A DNA stretch of 64,000 nt from Acidiphilium sp. 37-60-79 (GCA_002279355.1 NCBV01000019.1:122691-186690), one strand, 5' to 3'; positions 48,865 to 58,089 are shown, counted from the stretch's first letter. Notes: generated from the sequence alone by a model not told the origin. Translations and numbers: made by a program.

Positions 48865-49622
48865 TCGCCCTGCATTTCGCCGCCGCCCCAACCGATGCCG
48901 CCCGCGCGGCGTTCGACCGGCTAACCGCGCGCTACGGCCAAGCCTCGGTCGAAGCCGCCGAAATCATCGTCGCCCTCGGCGGTGATGGGCTGATGCTGGA
49001 AACCATCCACGCCACCCTCGCACGCGGCGTGCCGGTCTATGGAATGAATTGCGGCTCGGTCGGCTTTTTGATGAATGATTATTCTGAAGCCGGGCTGATC
49101 GAACGCGTCGGTCGCGCCCTCGGCAATGATCTGTTTCCGCTGCACATGCATGTGGTCACCATGTCCGGCGCGGTCGAGGAGGCGTTGGCCTTTAACGAAG
49201 TCAGCCTGCTGCGCCAATTGCGCCAAGCCGCAAAAATCCGCATCGCCATCGATGGCACGGTGCGCCTGCAAGAATTGATCTGCGATGGCGTGCTGCTCGC
49301 GACCCCCGCCGGCTCCACCGCCTATAATCTCTCGGCCCACGGACCAATCGTGCCGCTCTCGGCCAATCTGCTGCCGCTCACGCCGATCTCGGCCTTCCGT
49401 CCCCGGCGCTGGCGCGGCGCGCTGCTCGCGAGCAATAGCGACGTGTTGTTCGAAATCCTGGAGCCCGAAAAACGCCCGGTCGCCGCCGTCGCCGATTTTA
49501 CCGAAGTGCGCGATATTCTCACCGTCGCCGTCAGCGAAGACCGCACCGTGCGCGCCCGCATTCTCTCCGACCCCGACCGCGCGCTCTCCGAGCGGATCAT
49601 TCGCGAGCAATTTACCGTCTAA
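48861..49622 (+). CDS. nadK: NAD kinase
   Basis: The TTG start at 48861 overlaps the amidase stop. The 253-residue protein shows the NAD-kinase GGDG loop in [16 protein letters not shown] and [14 protein letters not shown]. The conserved Asn-Glu ([11 protein letters not shown]) and the C-terminal [19 protein letters not shown] are also present. It phosphorylates NAD to NADP using ATP or polyphosphate. Upstream frame extension into the amidase gene is a shadow. It is convergent with the SGNH gene, 19 bases away. Confidence 0.94.
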   Translation: MIALHFAAAPTDAARAAFDRLTARYGQASVEAAEIIVALGGDGLMLETIHATLARGVPVYGMNCGSVGFLMNDYSEAGLIERVGRALGNDLFPLHMHVVTMSGAVEEALAFNEVSLLRQLRQAAKIRIAIDGTVRLQELICDGVLLATPAGSTAYNLSAHGPIVPLSANLLPLTPISAFRPRRWRGALLASNSDVLFEILEPEKRPVAAVADFTEVRDILTVAVSEDRTVRARILSDPDRALSERIIREQFTV

Positions 49623-49641
49623 AGCAATATCCACCCCCACC

Positions 49642-50487
49642 CTATGGCGCCGCCCCCATCAACCGCGTCACCGTCGGCGCTAAATTCTGCGCAATCAGCG
49701 TCATCCCGTGCCGGTTCGGATGCAAAGCCGGTTCGGGCTTGGCAAAAAACGGATCGATAAACAAATTCCGATCCGCCCGCCCATCACGCAGCAGCACGAC
49801 CCCCGGATTGCGGAACGTCACCAGCCGATTATGCCGGTAAATCCTTGCCAGCGCGTCATTAATCCGCACCGTCTGCGCGCTCACCCACGCTGATCGGATC
49901 GAGGGCAAAACCCCCAACAGCAAAATTTTGGCCCCCGGCGCATGGCGATGCACATCGCGCACCACCGCCTCAATCCCCGGCACCGTCCGCCGCGCGCCCC
50001 AATGCGGCAAGCCCAGATTATTCGCGCCAATCAAAATCACAATCAGCTTGGGATGCAGCCCCGCCAACTGCCCATGATCCACCCGCCAGATCACACTCGC
50101 CGTGGTATCGCCAATAAAACCGAAATCCAGCGCATGATACGGCGCATAATAATGCTGCCACACCGGCAAAATCGTCTCGCCAGCGACCGGCGCGGTGCGC
50201 GTCCAATATTGGGTAATACTATCACCGAGCCAAATCAGTTTTGCACCCGGGTCAGCCCGCGCTTCAGCCCGCGTTTGCGCAAAGCGCGCCCGCCACCATG
50301 GCAAATCCATCCGCCCGATCGGCACCGCCGCCAAATTAACCCGGGGCCGATGCGCCCCCGCCTGCGCGTGCGCCCCCGTCTGTGCGTGCGCCCCCGTCTG
50401 TGCGTGCGCCCCCGTCTGTGCGTGCGCCCCCGGGCTGAACAGGCCGAGCAACGCCCAGAGCAAAAAACCCAAACGCAAAGCAGTCAT
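49642..50487 (-). CDS. Secreted SGNH/GDSL-like hydrolase with N-terminal AHAQTG repeats
   Basis: A signal peptide (LGFLLWALLGLFSPGAHAQ) is followed by four copies of a six-residue AHAQTG/AHAQAG repeat. The SGNH domain then has WLGDSITQYW (Ser nucleophile block), FIGDTTASVIWRVDHGQ, LIGANNLGL and a C-terminal HPNRHGM with catalytic Asp-x-x-His-like residues. These proteins are periplasmic esterases or acetyl-transferases acting on sugars or lipids. Its ATG overlaps the MFS stop in ATGA, tying it to the glycan operon. Confidence 0.87.
   Translation of the reverse strand: MTALRLGFLLWALLGLFSPGAHAQTGAHAQTGAHAQTGAHAQAGAHRPRVNLAAVPIGRMDLPWWRARFAQTRAEARADPGAKLIWLGDSITQYWTRTAPVAGETILPVWQHYYAPYHALDFGFIGDTTASVIWRVDHGQLAGLHPKLIVILIGANNLGLPHWGARRTVPGIEAVVRDVHRHAPGAKILLLGVLPSIRSAWVSAQTVRINDALARIYRHNRLVTFRNPGVVLLRDGRADRNLFIDPFFAKPEPALHPNRHGMTLIAQNLAPTVTRLMGAAP
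50362..50433. repeat. 18-bp tandem repeat, four copies, inside the SGNH gene
   Basis: The unit ctgtgcgtgcgcccccgt recurs at 50362, 50380, 50398 and 50416, the first and last copies each differing by one base. It encodes the repeated AHAQTG sequence just after the signal peptide. Because the unit is a multiple of three, changes in copy number keep the reading frame. Confidence 0.9.
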
Positions 50488-51674
50488 GATGGCCTCGATT
50501 GATCATGGTTGGAAAACGCCAGCGGATACAGCACTAAATAGGCCCCCTGAAACAGCCCAGCGATCAAAAACGGCGCGACCAGCGCACCCTCGGCGAATAA
50601 TGCGCCCGCAAAGGCCGGCGCAATCCCACGCGGCGCCATCATCGACAGCGTATTGATGCTCGCCGCCAACCCGCGCCGCTTGCCACGCACCAGCCCCAGC
50701 GCCACCGCCTGGCGCGCCCCCGCCGTGCCGCGATTCAACGCCGAGCGCAGCGTATATAACAAAACGGCGGCGGCAAAATTCGGCATGAACGGCAACGCCA
50801 ACAAGCTCACCAAACCAAGCCCGCGCATCACCACCACCGTGCGCACCGTGCCATAACGGCGCGTCAGCCGCCCCGCGACCAAGGACGCACTCCCCGCCGC
50901 GATGAACCCCGCCGCAAAAGATGGCCCAATCGCCCCCGCCCCAACCGCGAAACGGGTCGCAAACCACCAGGACATAAACGGCCCGACCATGCCAATCCCC
51001 GCCCCGTTGAGCAAATTAAGCCCCGCCAGCCGCCACAGCAGCCCGCGCTCCACCCGCACGGTCGCGTCCTCCGCTATTTGCGCCTGCCCGGTGAAAATTT
51101 CCACGCGCCTTTGCGGGTCTGCGCTCAACCACAGGAGCGAAAACGCGGCCAATGCCGCGCCGAGGGGGAGCAAAAACATCGCTTGCACCGGCCCGATCAA
51201 TCCGGCCAGCACCGCGCCCACCGCCATGCCAAAAAATCCCAGGCTGGCATTGAGCGACAGCAGCGCCCCCAATTGTTTCGGCGCAATCAGCGATGAAATC
51301 CACGATTGCTCCGCCGGCGCAAACGGCCCCGCCGCGCCATTGGCGCCGCGCCCAAACCCGCCAATGATCGCCGCCACCGCCAAGGGCAAAAACGCTCGGC
51401 TATTCAGCGCGATAATCGCTGTGCCCATCGAGAGAATTTCATACACCAGCAGAAAGCGCCGCCGCCCGAACCGGTCGCTCGCTGGGCCAATGCCGGCCGT
51501 GAGCACCACGGAAAACCCAATCGCAATCGCAAACACCAAACCGAGCCGCGTCGGGCTCCAGCCGAGTTGGCGCGCATAGAGTGCAAAATCCACCACCAGC
51601 GCCCCTTGCGCAATGCTGCGCGCCAGCCGCGCCGCCATCAACCGCAGAACCGTCGGTGATAAATCCTTGATCAA
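50484..51674 (-). CDS. MFS transporter
   Basis: The 396-residue protein has twelve predicted helices and MFS motif A as ASDRFGRRRFLLVYE. The start is TTG at 51674, which overlaps the uppP stop in TTGA; the longer frame to 51722 would overlap uppP by 52 bases. The sequence GFGRGANGAAGPFAPAEQSWI is typical of the family. It might move a glycan precursor or export a small molecule, and the substrate is unknown. It is coupled on both sides. Confidence 0.8.
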   Translation of the reverse strand: MIKDLSPTVLRLMAARLARSIAQGALVVDFALYARQLGWSPTRLGLVFAIAIGFSVVLTAGIGPASDRFGRRRFLLVYEILSMGTAIIALNSRAFLPLAVAAIIGGFGRGANGAAGPFAPAEQSWISSLIAPKQLGALLSLNASLGFFGMAVGAVLAGLIGPVQAMFLLPLGAALAAFSLLWLSADPQRRVEIFTGQAQIAEDATVRVERGLLWRLAGLNLLNGAGIGMVGPFMSWWFATRFAVGAGAIGPSFAAGFIAAGSASLVAGRLTRRYGTVRTVVVMRGLGLVSLLALPFMPNFAAAVLLYTLRSALNRGTAGARQAVALGLVRGKRRGLAASINTLSMMAPRGIAPAFAGALFAEGALVAPFLIAGLFQGAYLVLYPLAFSNHDQSRPS

Positions 51675-52516
51675 ATCCCAGCCGATAACAGCACCAAGCT
51701 CAACACGCCCATGCCCGCGCAATAGGCCGCGAACGGCCCGAGAGCCCAGCGTTCATGATCGCGAAAATAGCGCATCAAAAATGCCGTGGATAAAAACGCC
51801 ACCACCCCCGCCACCACCGCGGCGATGATCGCAAGCCCCAAAATCCCGCCGCCAAACACATGATGATGGTGCAATAATTTCGGCACCTCCACCACCGTCG
51901 CCCCAGCAATCACCGGCGTCGCCATCAAAAACGCAAACCGCGCCGCCTCGCCATGATCCACCCCACGCGCCAAGCCGCCCACCATCGCCGCCCCCGAGCG
52001 CGACAGCCCGGGCAAAAACGCCAAACACTGGAACAAGCCAATCACCAGCGCATCCAGCGCCGTCAGCGCCTCAACTGATTTCCCACTCACCCGCCGCCGC
52101 AGCCGATCGCCGCCCAGCAGCAACGCCGCATTCACAATCAAAAACCCCGCCGCAATCATCGGCGAGGCAAATAAATGCTGGATCGGCTTTTTCAGCGCAA
52201 AGCCAATCACCACAGCGGGCAGGGTCGCAATCACCAAATTGACCAACAAGCCGCGCTGCGCCTTCGCGTTCGGGCTTTGGCTCCGGCTGACCAACGCCTG
52301 CGCCATCGCCCACCAATCCCGCCAAAAATACGCGAGCAACGCCGTCGCCGTACCCACATGCAGCATCACCACAAATGGCAAAAACGATGGCGCATGCTGG
52401 TTAACCCGCCAATGCAGCAGGCTCGGCACAATCACCGCATGGCCCAGGCTGGACACCGGAAAAAGTTCAGTCGCCCCTTGCATAATCGCAAAGAGAATCG
52501 CGGCAATTAGGGTCAT
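51671..52516 (-). CDS. uppP: Undecaprenyl-diphosphatase UppP (BacA)
   Basis: The 281-residue integral membrane protein has the two UppP motifs: QGATELFPVSSLGHAVIVP near the N-terminus (canonical QG-TEFLP-SSSGH) and FLPGLSRSGAAMVGG in the middle, containing the catalytic residues. Eight helices are predicted. It recycles undecaprenyl diphosphate to the monophosphate lipid carrier for peptidoglycan and polysaccharide. Start MTLIAAILFAIMQ at 52516. It sits in the same set as glycosyltransferases and flippase-like genes. Confidence 0.94.
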   Translation of the reverse strand: MTLIAAILFAIMQGATELFPVSSLGHAVIVPSLLHWRVNQHAPSFLPFVVMLHVGTATALLAYFWRDWWAMAQALVSRSQSPNAKAQRGLLVNLVIATLPAVVIGFALKKPIQHLFASPMIAAGFLIVNAALLLGGDRLRRRVSGKSVEALTALDALVIGLFQCLAFLPGLSRSGAAMVGGLARGVDHGEAARFAFLMATPVIAGATVVEVPKLLHHHHVFGGGILGLAIIAAVVAGVVAFLSTAFLMRYFRDHERWALGPFAAYCAGMGVLSLVLLSAGI

Positions 52517-52557
52517 CGAGGCTCCATCCATCAGGCGAATCGCCCCGATCGGGGCAG

Positions 52558-52920
52558 TCAGTTGGGTTTATAGCCGATTTGCGTCACCAGGATACCAACC
52601 AGGATCAGCGCCACGCCCACCCAAAACCACGGGCCAACCCGCTCGTGAAACAGCTTGATCGAGAGCATCGGCACCAGCGCAATGCCCACCGCTACCCATG
52701 GATAAGCCCGGCTCAGCGGCACCCGCGAGAGAATCCAAATCCACAGCACCGTGGCAATGCCATAAAGCAGCCCCGCCGCATAAATCGAAGGCTGGCTTAG
52801 CACCGTGGTCAATGCGTCCATCGGCGGTCGCCCGCGCAGCGACAGCCCCACCTTCTTGAACAAAAGCTGGCCACTTGCCAGGATCACGGTAAACAGCAGC
52901 AAAGCGATCGTGTTAACCAT
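52558..52920 (-). CDS. SMR/EmrE-like small membrane protein (possible lipid-linked sugar flippase)
   Basis: The start MVNTIALLLF at 52920 lies eight bases inside the end of the GT2 gene. The 120-residue protein has four helices (IALLLFTVILASGQLLFKKV, YAAGLLYGIATVLWIWIL, AYPWVAVGIALVPMLSIKLF, FWVGVALILVGILVTQI). It resembles ArnE/F-type EamA proteins that flip undecaprenyl-linked aminosugars, rather than multidrug EmrE. Position beside GT2 and uppP supports this. The upstream frame is a repeat-encoded shadow. Confidence 0.8.
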   Translation of the reverse strand: MVNTIALLLFTVILASGQLLFKKVGLSLRGRPPMDALTTVLSQPSIYAAGLLYGIATVLWIWILSRVPLSRAYPWVAVGIALVPMLSIKLFHERVGPWFWVGVALILVGILVTQIGYKPN

Positions 52921-54013
52921 GCTGATCACCCCCCAGCCGATCACCCCCCAGCCGATCACCCCCGAGCCGATCAGGCCGCATCCCATTTGGCCCAATTTTG
53001 TCGGGCCCCATCTTGTCGGGCCCCATCTTGTCGGGCCCCATCTTGTCGGGCAGCGTCGGAAAAATCGCACTGCTCGGCACGCTCGCAATATCATAGCCAA
53101 TGAACGACAATAACAGTTGCAATCCCAAAATAATCGGCAGTGCCGCCAGCATCACCGTGCCCGAGCTGGTCGTCACATTCAGCAAGCCGTTATGGATCCA
53201 AAAATACAGCCCCGCCAGCGTGCCAAAGCCGATCAGCAGCACGCCCGCCACAAATTCCAGCGACGCCAGTGAAAAATCCCGCAAAAAATAATTATAGACC
53301 AGCCGCTTGGTAAAATTACGCGCATGGCCGCGCAGAAATTCCGGGATCACTTTTTTGATGTTCATATTACTAACTTCATCACCATATACGGCTGCCATTG
53401 GAATATCCATCACACAAGCGCGCAGCGTGCCCAAGCGAAACAACATGTCGGACTCAAAAAAATAACGGCGGGGCAGGGCGTCCAGCGGAATGAAATCGAT
53501 CAATTTCGCATGGATCGCAGTATAGCCATTGGTTGGATCAAACAAGGTCCAATAGCCCGAGGATAATTTGGTCAAGAACGACAAGCCCGCATTGCCAAAC
53601 ACCCGCACCGGCGGCATCGGCTTCAGCGCGGTGATATCGAAAAACCGATTGCCCTTGGTGTAATCAGCGCGCCCCGCGATAATCGGCGCGGTGAAATGAT
53701 CGAGTAGGCTGGGGTCCATCTGCCCATCGCCGTCGATTTTCACAATAATATCCGCCCCATCCGCGCGCGCACGCCGATACCCCGTCACCATCGCCCCGCC
53801 GACGCCCTGATTCTGCGCATGACGCAGCACCATCACCCGTGGATCAGCACAGTCCGCCTCGATCAAATCGCCGCTGCGCTCCGGGCAGCAATCATCAACG
53901 GCATAAATCCGCGCAACGCTGGGGCCAATGCCCGCCAGCACCACCAGAATATGCGGCCGCACCTTAAAACACGGGATCACCACAGCGATGATCGGCAGCT
54001 TCGCGGACTTCAT
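52913..54013 (-). CDS. GT2 glycosyltransferase (dolichyl-phosphate-sugar synthase-like) with pentapeptide-repeat tail
   Basis: The start MKSAKLPIIAVVIPCFKVR at 54013 overlaps the DUF2142 stop in ATGA. The GT-A domain has VVIPCF, AVDDCCPERSGDLI and KIDGDGQMDPSLL (the DxD metal site). Two or three helices follow near residues 245-310. After FIGYDIASVPSS the end is a hydrophilic tail of DKMGP and DRLGG repeats, encoded by two minisatellites. Enzymes of this type load a sugar onto polyprenyl phosphate. The tail has no counterpart I know. Confidence 0.85.
   Translation of the reverse strand: MKSAKLPIIAVVIPCFKVRPHILVVLAGIGPSVARIYAVDDCCPERSGDLIEADCADPRVMVLRHAQNQGVGGAMVTGYRRARADGADIIVKIDGDGQMDPSLLDHFTAPIIAGRADYTKGNRFFDITALKPMPPVRVFGNAGLSFLTKLSSGYWTLFDPTNGYTAIHAKLIDFIPLDALPRRYFFESDMLFRLGTLRACVMDIPMAAVYGDEVSNMNIKKVIPEFLRGHARNFTKRLVYNYFLRDFSLASLEFVAGVLLIGFGTLAGLYFWIHNGLLNVTTSSGTVMLAALPIILGLQLLLSFIGYDIASVPSSAIFPTLPDKMGPDKMGPDKMGPDKIGPNGMRPDRLGGDRLGGDRLGGDQHG
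52921..52980. repeat. 15-bp tandem repeat A, four copies (last degenerate)
   Basis: Units begin at 52921, 52936, 52951 and 52966 with the core gccgatcacccccca. They encode DRLGG at the very end of the GT2 protein and reach to the base before the SMR start codon. They also form the untranslated leader of the SMR message within the GT2 frame. Length changes keep the GT2 frame. Confidence 0.9.
52986..53045. repeat. 15-bp tandem repeat B, four copies (first degenerate)
   Basis: Units tcgggccccatcttg start at 53001, 53016 and 53031 and are identical; the block at 52986 is a decayed copy. They encode the DKMGP pentapeptides. The three identical copies imply recent expansion or strong homogenisation. 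Confidence 0.92.
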
Positions 54014-55497
54014 CGATAAAATGACCTCATCAACATATCCGGCAATTGATAGGCCGTGATCAGGGCCATCGCGACCACCGGCAGCATGCACAAAGCACGA
54101 ACCGTGTCGGCACAATAGCGCCAACCTGTCCACCGGTTAAGCCAGGCGCCGATGCGCGGCACGATCAGCAGCACAAACGGGGCGATCACCAGATAGTAGC
54201 GTCCCTGCACCCCAATGATCTGCGCACCACCCACATTGGTCCAGTCCAAATAGAGCGATAATTCCACGGCAATGATCGTTGCCCCGATGAGCACCAGAAT
54301 AAACACCGCATCCTGCCAACGCCAACGCACCGCCCCGAGCGAACCGCTCACCAACGTCGCCAAAGCAGCGGCGATCAACGCATCGCCCCAACCATGATAC
54401 CAGCTATTCGGCAGGTTCAGGTTGAGCCAGCCCAAGACCCCAATAAACTGCATTCGAAATTGCCCGAATTGATGCACGATATCGAAATAGGGCAGGGTGA
54501 GGATGCGTAGCGGATCAGCCAGCAACACCCGCACCCCACCCGCCGGATCGGTGCTGTGCAATAGCAAATGAGGGTCGCCCGGCCAAAGCGGTCCCGGATG
54601 ATAGGGCTTGCGCCGCACCGGCGTAAAAGTGAACCGCATCATCGCGAGCACCCAGAGCAGGGCAGGGAGGCCAAAAGCGCCTAGTCGAACCAGTCGGCGC
54701 GGCCCGTCGCGTCCCGCCAGCGGAACCAGCGCACAAAACAACAACAACCCATAAGGCGGCTTGGAGCAGAGCAGGACCGCAAATATCCCAGCGGCGATCC
54801 ACCGCGCCTGCGGAAACGCCGCCCGATCCCAGGTCAGCAACGCCCCGCACAACGCAGCCGCCGCAATCAACTGCCCATCCTGATTGAACGAGGCAGCCAA
54901 ACTCACCGACATTGGCAGGCTGAGCAGGGCAAACAGCAAGGGTTGGCCAAAACGCGCAAGGCTCAGCGCAAACGCCCCGATTACGACATAGCTCAGCAGC
55001 ATGAACAGCCGCCCGGTATACAGGGCCGCGAGCGGGCGCTGCCCCGCGAGCGCGCCCGCCTCAACCCCGAGCGCGCCGGGCAGATAAAAGGCCGGAAAAT
55101 ACTCGACCGCGCCACTCGCCTGCACATAAATCCGCTGTCCACTCCAGCTTATCGCCCGCGCCGCCGCCACCCGCCTTGCGCCGATTTTCGGCGACGTGCT
55201 CACCGCCCCCGCCGGACGCGCCACCGTCTCCGCCCGTGCCGCGCGCGCCAGCCCGCTATCGATCAATACGCCAGAATCCTCCCCACGCGCCGTCATGTGC
55301 CGAACGCCAAAAATCTGCCCATGCAAAAGTGCTACGCTGCGGGCAATATGAGCGGGCTCATCCGCCACATCCCCAATCGGCGTGCGATAAGCGAGCTGCA
55401 AGCCAGTATAAAGCGTGATCGCCACAAACAGCAGCGTCAGGCCGTGCGACCATCCCCTCGCAACGCCGGATCGAACGGAGCGAAACGCCGTTACCAT
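54010..55497 (-). CDS. DUF2142 membrane protein (GT-C-like), copy 1
   Basis: The 495-residue protein has about eleven helices and a long periplasmic loop after the first (DEPAHIARSVALLHGQIFG, then an Ala/Arg-rich stretch). The C-terminal segment IIGVQGRYYLVIAPFVLLIV is the DUF2142 signature. The family is linked to polyprenyl-linked sugar transfer but is not biochemically defined as far as I know. It overlaps the GT2 start by four bases and is 31 percent or so similar by eye to its paralogue next door. Confidence 0.82.
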   Translation of the reverse strand: MVTAFRSVRSGVARGWSHGLTLLFVAITLYTGLQLAYRTPIGDVADEPAHIARSVALLHGQIFGVRHMTARGEDSGVLIDSGLARAARAETVARPAGAVSTSPKIGARRVAAARAISWSGQRIYVQASGAVEYFPAFYLPGALGVEAGALAGQRPLAALYTGRLFMLLSYVVIGAFALSLARFGQPLLFALLSLPMSVSLAASFNQDGQLIAAAALCGALLTWDRAAFPQARWIAAGIFAVLLCSKPPYGLLLFCALVPLAGRDGPRRLVRLGAFGLPALLWVLAMMRFTFTPVRRKPYHPGPLWPGDPHLLLHSTDPAGGVRVLLADPLRILTLPYFDIVHQFGQFRMQFIGVLGWLNLNLPNSWYHGWGDALIAAALATLVSGSLGAVRWRWQDAVFILVLIGATIIAVELSLYLDWTNVGGAQIIGVQGRYYLVIAPFVLLIVPRIGAWLNRWTGWRYCADTVRALCMLPVVAMALITAYQLPDMLMRSFYR

Positions 55498-55505
55498 CCG
55501 CGCGC

Positions 55506-57011
55506 TCAGGAAAACCGCGAATAGATCAAGTTAGGCAGATAAAACATATCATAAATCGCTATCGCAACCGCAGGCAGGGTCAAGGCGGTCTCCAGCGAGA
55601 GAGCCGAATAGCGCCATTGCGTCACGCGATTGATCCAGCCGCCGCAGCGCGGCAGCGCCAGGATTAAAAACGGCATGATTTCGAGAAAATACCGTCCCTG
55701 CACACCCGAAATGGTGGCCGCCCCAACATGGGTCCAGGAAACATAGAGCGACAATTCCATCAAAATCACGGTCACCACCGCAAGCCCCAAAATCCCGAGC
55801 GCGTCGATGACATGCCATGACAGGCTCCTCGCGTTCGCGCCGGCGATGCTGGCAAGCACCGCCGCCGCAAGCACTGCCTCCCACCAGTGATAAACATGAT
55901 CAGGCATCACAATGGTCAGCCAACCGAACGTGCCAAAAAATTCGTGGATCAAAGCGGTAGAGTCGATAATAATATAGTTATACGGGAGCAAAATCATTTG
56001 CAGCGGGTGCGCGAATAGTACTCGAGCATTAGCGGCGGCATCCGGGGCGGTGAACACATCGCTCGCCTTGCCCGGCCAGAGCGGCCCGGGATGGTAGCTC
56101 GCCCCCCATGATGGCGTGAATGAGGTGCGCAGCATCACCAGCACCCACATGATCGAGGGGATCGCAAACAGCGACATCAACAAAAACCGTCGCCCCAACC
56201 CGCGCCATTGCAGCGGGATCAGCGCGCAAAACAGCAATAATCCGTAAGGCGGCTTGGAGCAGATCACGGCGGCAAAAATTGCGGCGGCGATCCAGCGCGC
56301 TTTTGGCGCGGTCGCCGCCTCCTGGGTGAGCAACGCCACGCAAAGCGCGCAGGCGGCAATCAACATTCCATCCTGATTGAACGACGCGCCCAATGATAGG
56401 GTCATCGGCAGTGCGAGGAACACAAACAGCAAGGGGCGGCCAAAGCGCGCCACCTGCAGCGCGTAGCCACCCATGAGCAAAAATCCAAGCAGCATCAATA
56501 GCCGCCCAGTATACAAAGCCTGCAACGGCGATTGGCCAATCAGATGCCCAATCCCAATCCCCAAACTGCCCGGAATGTAGAAAATCGGCAAATACTCAAC
56601 CGAACCGCTCGCCCCGTCGAACCACAGCTTGTTGGCCCATTTGATCGCCTGGGCCGATTTGCGCTGCGCGGGCGGAATATGCACATTCAGTCCCGGCGGC
56701 ACCAACTCCGCGTTCGAGGCGTCAACCAGCCCTTGATCAACCATCACCCCTGCGACTTTACCTATATTAAATTGCACTTTGCGGCCAATCACAATCCCGC
56801 GGGTAAGCGCCGCCGCACGCGCAATATGCGAGGGTTCATCAGCCACCTGGCCCATCGGCGTCAGGTAAACCAAACGCAGACCGGTCAACCCGCAGACCAG
56901 TAAAAACACCAATACCAGCCAATTAATCGCGCCGCCACGCTGATCGGCTTGCGCGCCGGCTAGCGACACGCGCCAGTGCGGTATCGAGAACCGCTTTGAA
57001 ATTCCGTTCAT
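55506..57011 (-). CDS. DUF2142 membrane protein (GT-C-like), copy 2
   Basis: The start MNGISKRFSIPHWRVSL at 57011 is chosen over the TTG-like longer frame. The 501-residue protein shares with copy 1 the DEPSHIARAAALTRG segment, the SGSVEYLPIFYIPGSLGIG loop, SFNQDGMLIAACALCVALLT, CSKPPYGLLLFCAL and ISGVQGRYFLEIMPFLILAL. The two are tandem duplicates eight bases apart. They probably act on the same pathway with different acceptors or donors. It is the first gene of the minus-strand glycan set. Confidence 0.82.
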   Translation of the reverse strand: MNGISKRFSIPHWRVSLAGAQADQRGGAINWLVLVFLLVCGLTGLRLVYLTPMGQVADEPSHIARAAALTRGIVIGRKVQFNIGKVAGVMVDQGLVDASNAELVPPGLNVHIPPAQRKSAQAIKWANKLWFDGASGSVEYLPIFYIPGSLGIGIGHLIGQSPLQALYTGRLLMLLGFLLMGGYALQVARFGRPLLFVFLALPMTLSLGASFNQDGMLIAACALCVALLTQEAATAPKARWIAAAIFAAVICSKPPYGLLLFCALIPLQWRGLGRRFLLMSLFAIPSIMWVLVMLRTSFTPSWGASYHPGPLWPGKASDVFTAPDAAANARVLFAHPLQMILLPYNYIIIDSTALIHEFFGTFGWLTIVMPDHVYHWWEAVLAAAVLASIAGANARSLSWHVIDALGILGLAVVTVILMELSLYVSWTHVGAATISGVQGRYFLEIMPFLILALPRCGGWINRVTQWRYSALSLETALTLPAVAIAIYDMFYLPNLIYSRFS

Positions 57012-57129
57012 GATCGCTCCGCAATGCGCAGCGTTCCCTGCCGTCTGCACGCCAGCCTGTCAACGTGCTCAGTCAACGCCAACCGTAACAACCGTTGGTA
57101 TCACCGCACAAATCCGCTAGGAGTGAAGC

Positions 57130-58089
57130 ATGATCTCCATCGTCGTGCCGTTTCATAACGAGGCCGCGAACATCACCCCGCTCTATGAGCGTCTCAGTGC
57201 GGTCCTAGCCGGTGAGGATTGGGAGCTCGTCTGCGTCAATGATGGCTCACGTGATGACACGTTAGCCCGGCTGATCACCCTCAGCGCTCAAGATCCCCGG
57301 GTCCGCGTGCTCGATCTCGCCCGCAATTTCGGCAAGGAAGCCGCCCTCACTGCCGGGCTCGATCACGCCCAAGGCGACGCCGTGATTCCGCTGGATGCCG
57401 ATTTGCAAGACCCGCCCGAACTCATCCCCGCAATGATCGCCAAATGGCGCGACGGGTTTGACGTGGTCAACGCCGTCCGCGCCAGCCGCGACAGCGATGG
57501 TTGGCTCAAACGCACCACCGCGCGCAGCTTTTACCGGGTGATCAATCGCCTCAGCGACGTGCCAATCCCCTCCGATACCGGCGATTTCCGCCTGATCGCC
57601 CGCCCGGTGCTCGAGGCGCTGAACGGCCTGCGCGAACGCCGCCGCTTCATGAAAGGCCTGTTCGCCTGGGTCGGGTTTCGCACCATCGATATTCCCTATC
57701 ACCGCGCCCCCCGCCATGGTGGGAAAACCAGTTGGAATTACTGGAAACTCTGGAATTTTGCGCTGGAGGGCATCACCTCGTTCTCCAGCGCGCCGCTGCG
57801 CCTCGCCTCGTATCTTGGCGTCACCGTCTCGATCTTCGCCTTCATCTACGCCGCGATCATCATTTTTCGAAAAATCATGTTCGGCAACGCCGTCGCCGGC
57901 TATCCGTCCTTGATCGTGGTGATCCTGTTTCTCGGTGGCGTGCAGCTGCTCGCCCTCGGCGTAATCGGCGAATATCTTGGCCGCATCTATGAGGAAAGCA
58001 AACAGCGTCCGATTTACCTGATCCGCGCGCGCTGGGAAAGCTCAGATCGTGCGCGGCCCCCGCGCGATCGCGGCAACCCCGGTGCGTGA
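57130..58089 (+). CDS. GT2 glycosyltransferase with two C-terminal helices (GtrB/DPM-like)
   Basis: The 319-residue enzyme starts MISIVVPFHNEAANITPLYE with AGGAG seven bases upstream. It has the DxD pair in VIPLDADLQDPPELIP and NDGSRDD, the QDPPE/DTGDFRLI segments of polyprenyl-phosphate glycosyltransferases, and two C-terminal helices (LASYLGVTVSIFAFIYAAII and SLIVVILFLGGVQLLALGVI). It likely transfers glucose or another hexose to undecaprenyl phosphate. It is divergent from the DUF2142 set. Its last 48 bases overlap ilvH, convergent. Confidence 0.9.
   Translation: MISIVVPFHNEAANITPLYERLSAVLAGEDWELVCVNDGSRDDTLARLITLSAQDPRVRVLDLARNFGKEAALTAGLDHAQGDAVIPLDADLQDPPELIPAMIAKWRDGFDVVNAVRASRDSDGWLKRTTARSFYRVINRLSDVPIPSDTGDFRLIARPVLEALNGLRERRRFMKGLFAWVGFRTIDIPYHRAPRHGGKTSWNYWKLWNFALEGITSFSSAPLRLASYLGVTVSIFAFIYAAIIIFRKIMFGNAVAGYPSLIVVILFLGGVQLLALGVIGEYLGRIYEESKQRPIYLIRARWESSDRARPPRDRGNPGA

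Noticed and set aside
50362..53045. CRISPR array
   Set aside because: The repeats are contiguous 15- and 18-bp coding minisatellites with no spacers and no cas genes.
52921..53100. 60-residue N-terminal extension of the SMR protein
   Set aside because: It is the minisatellite of the GT2 gene read in another frame; homologues start at the hydrophobic MVNTIALLLF segment.
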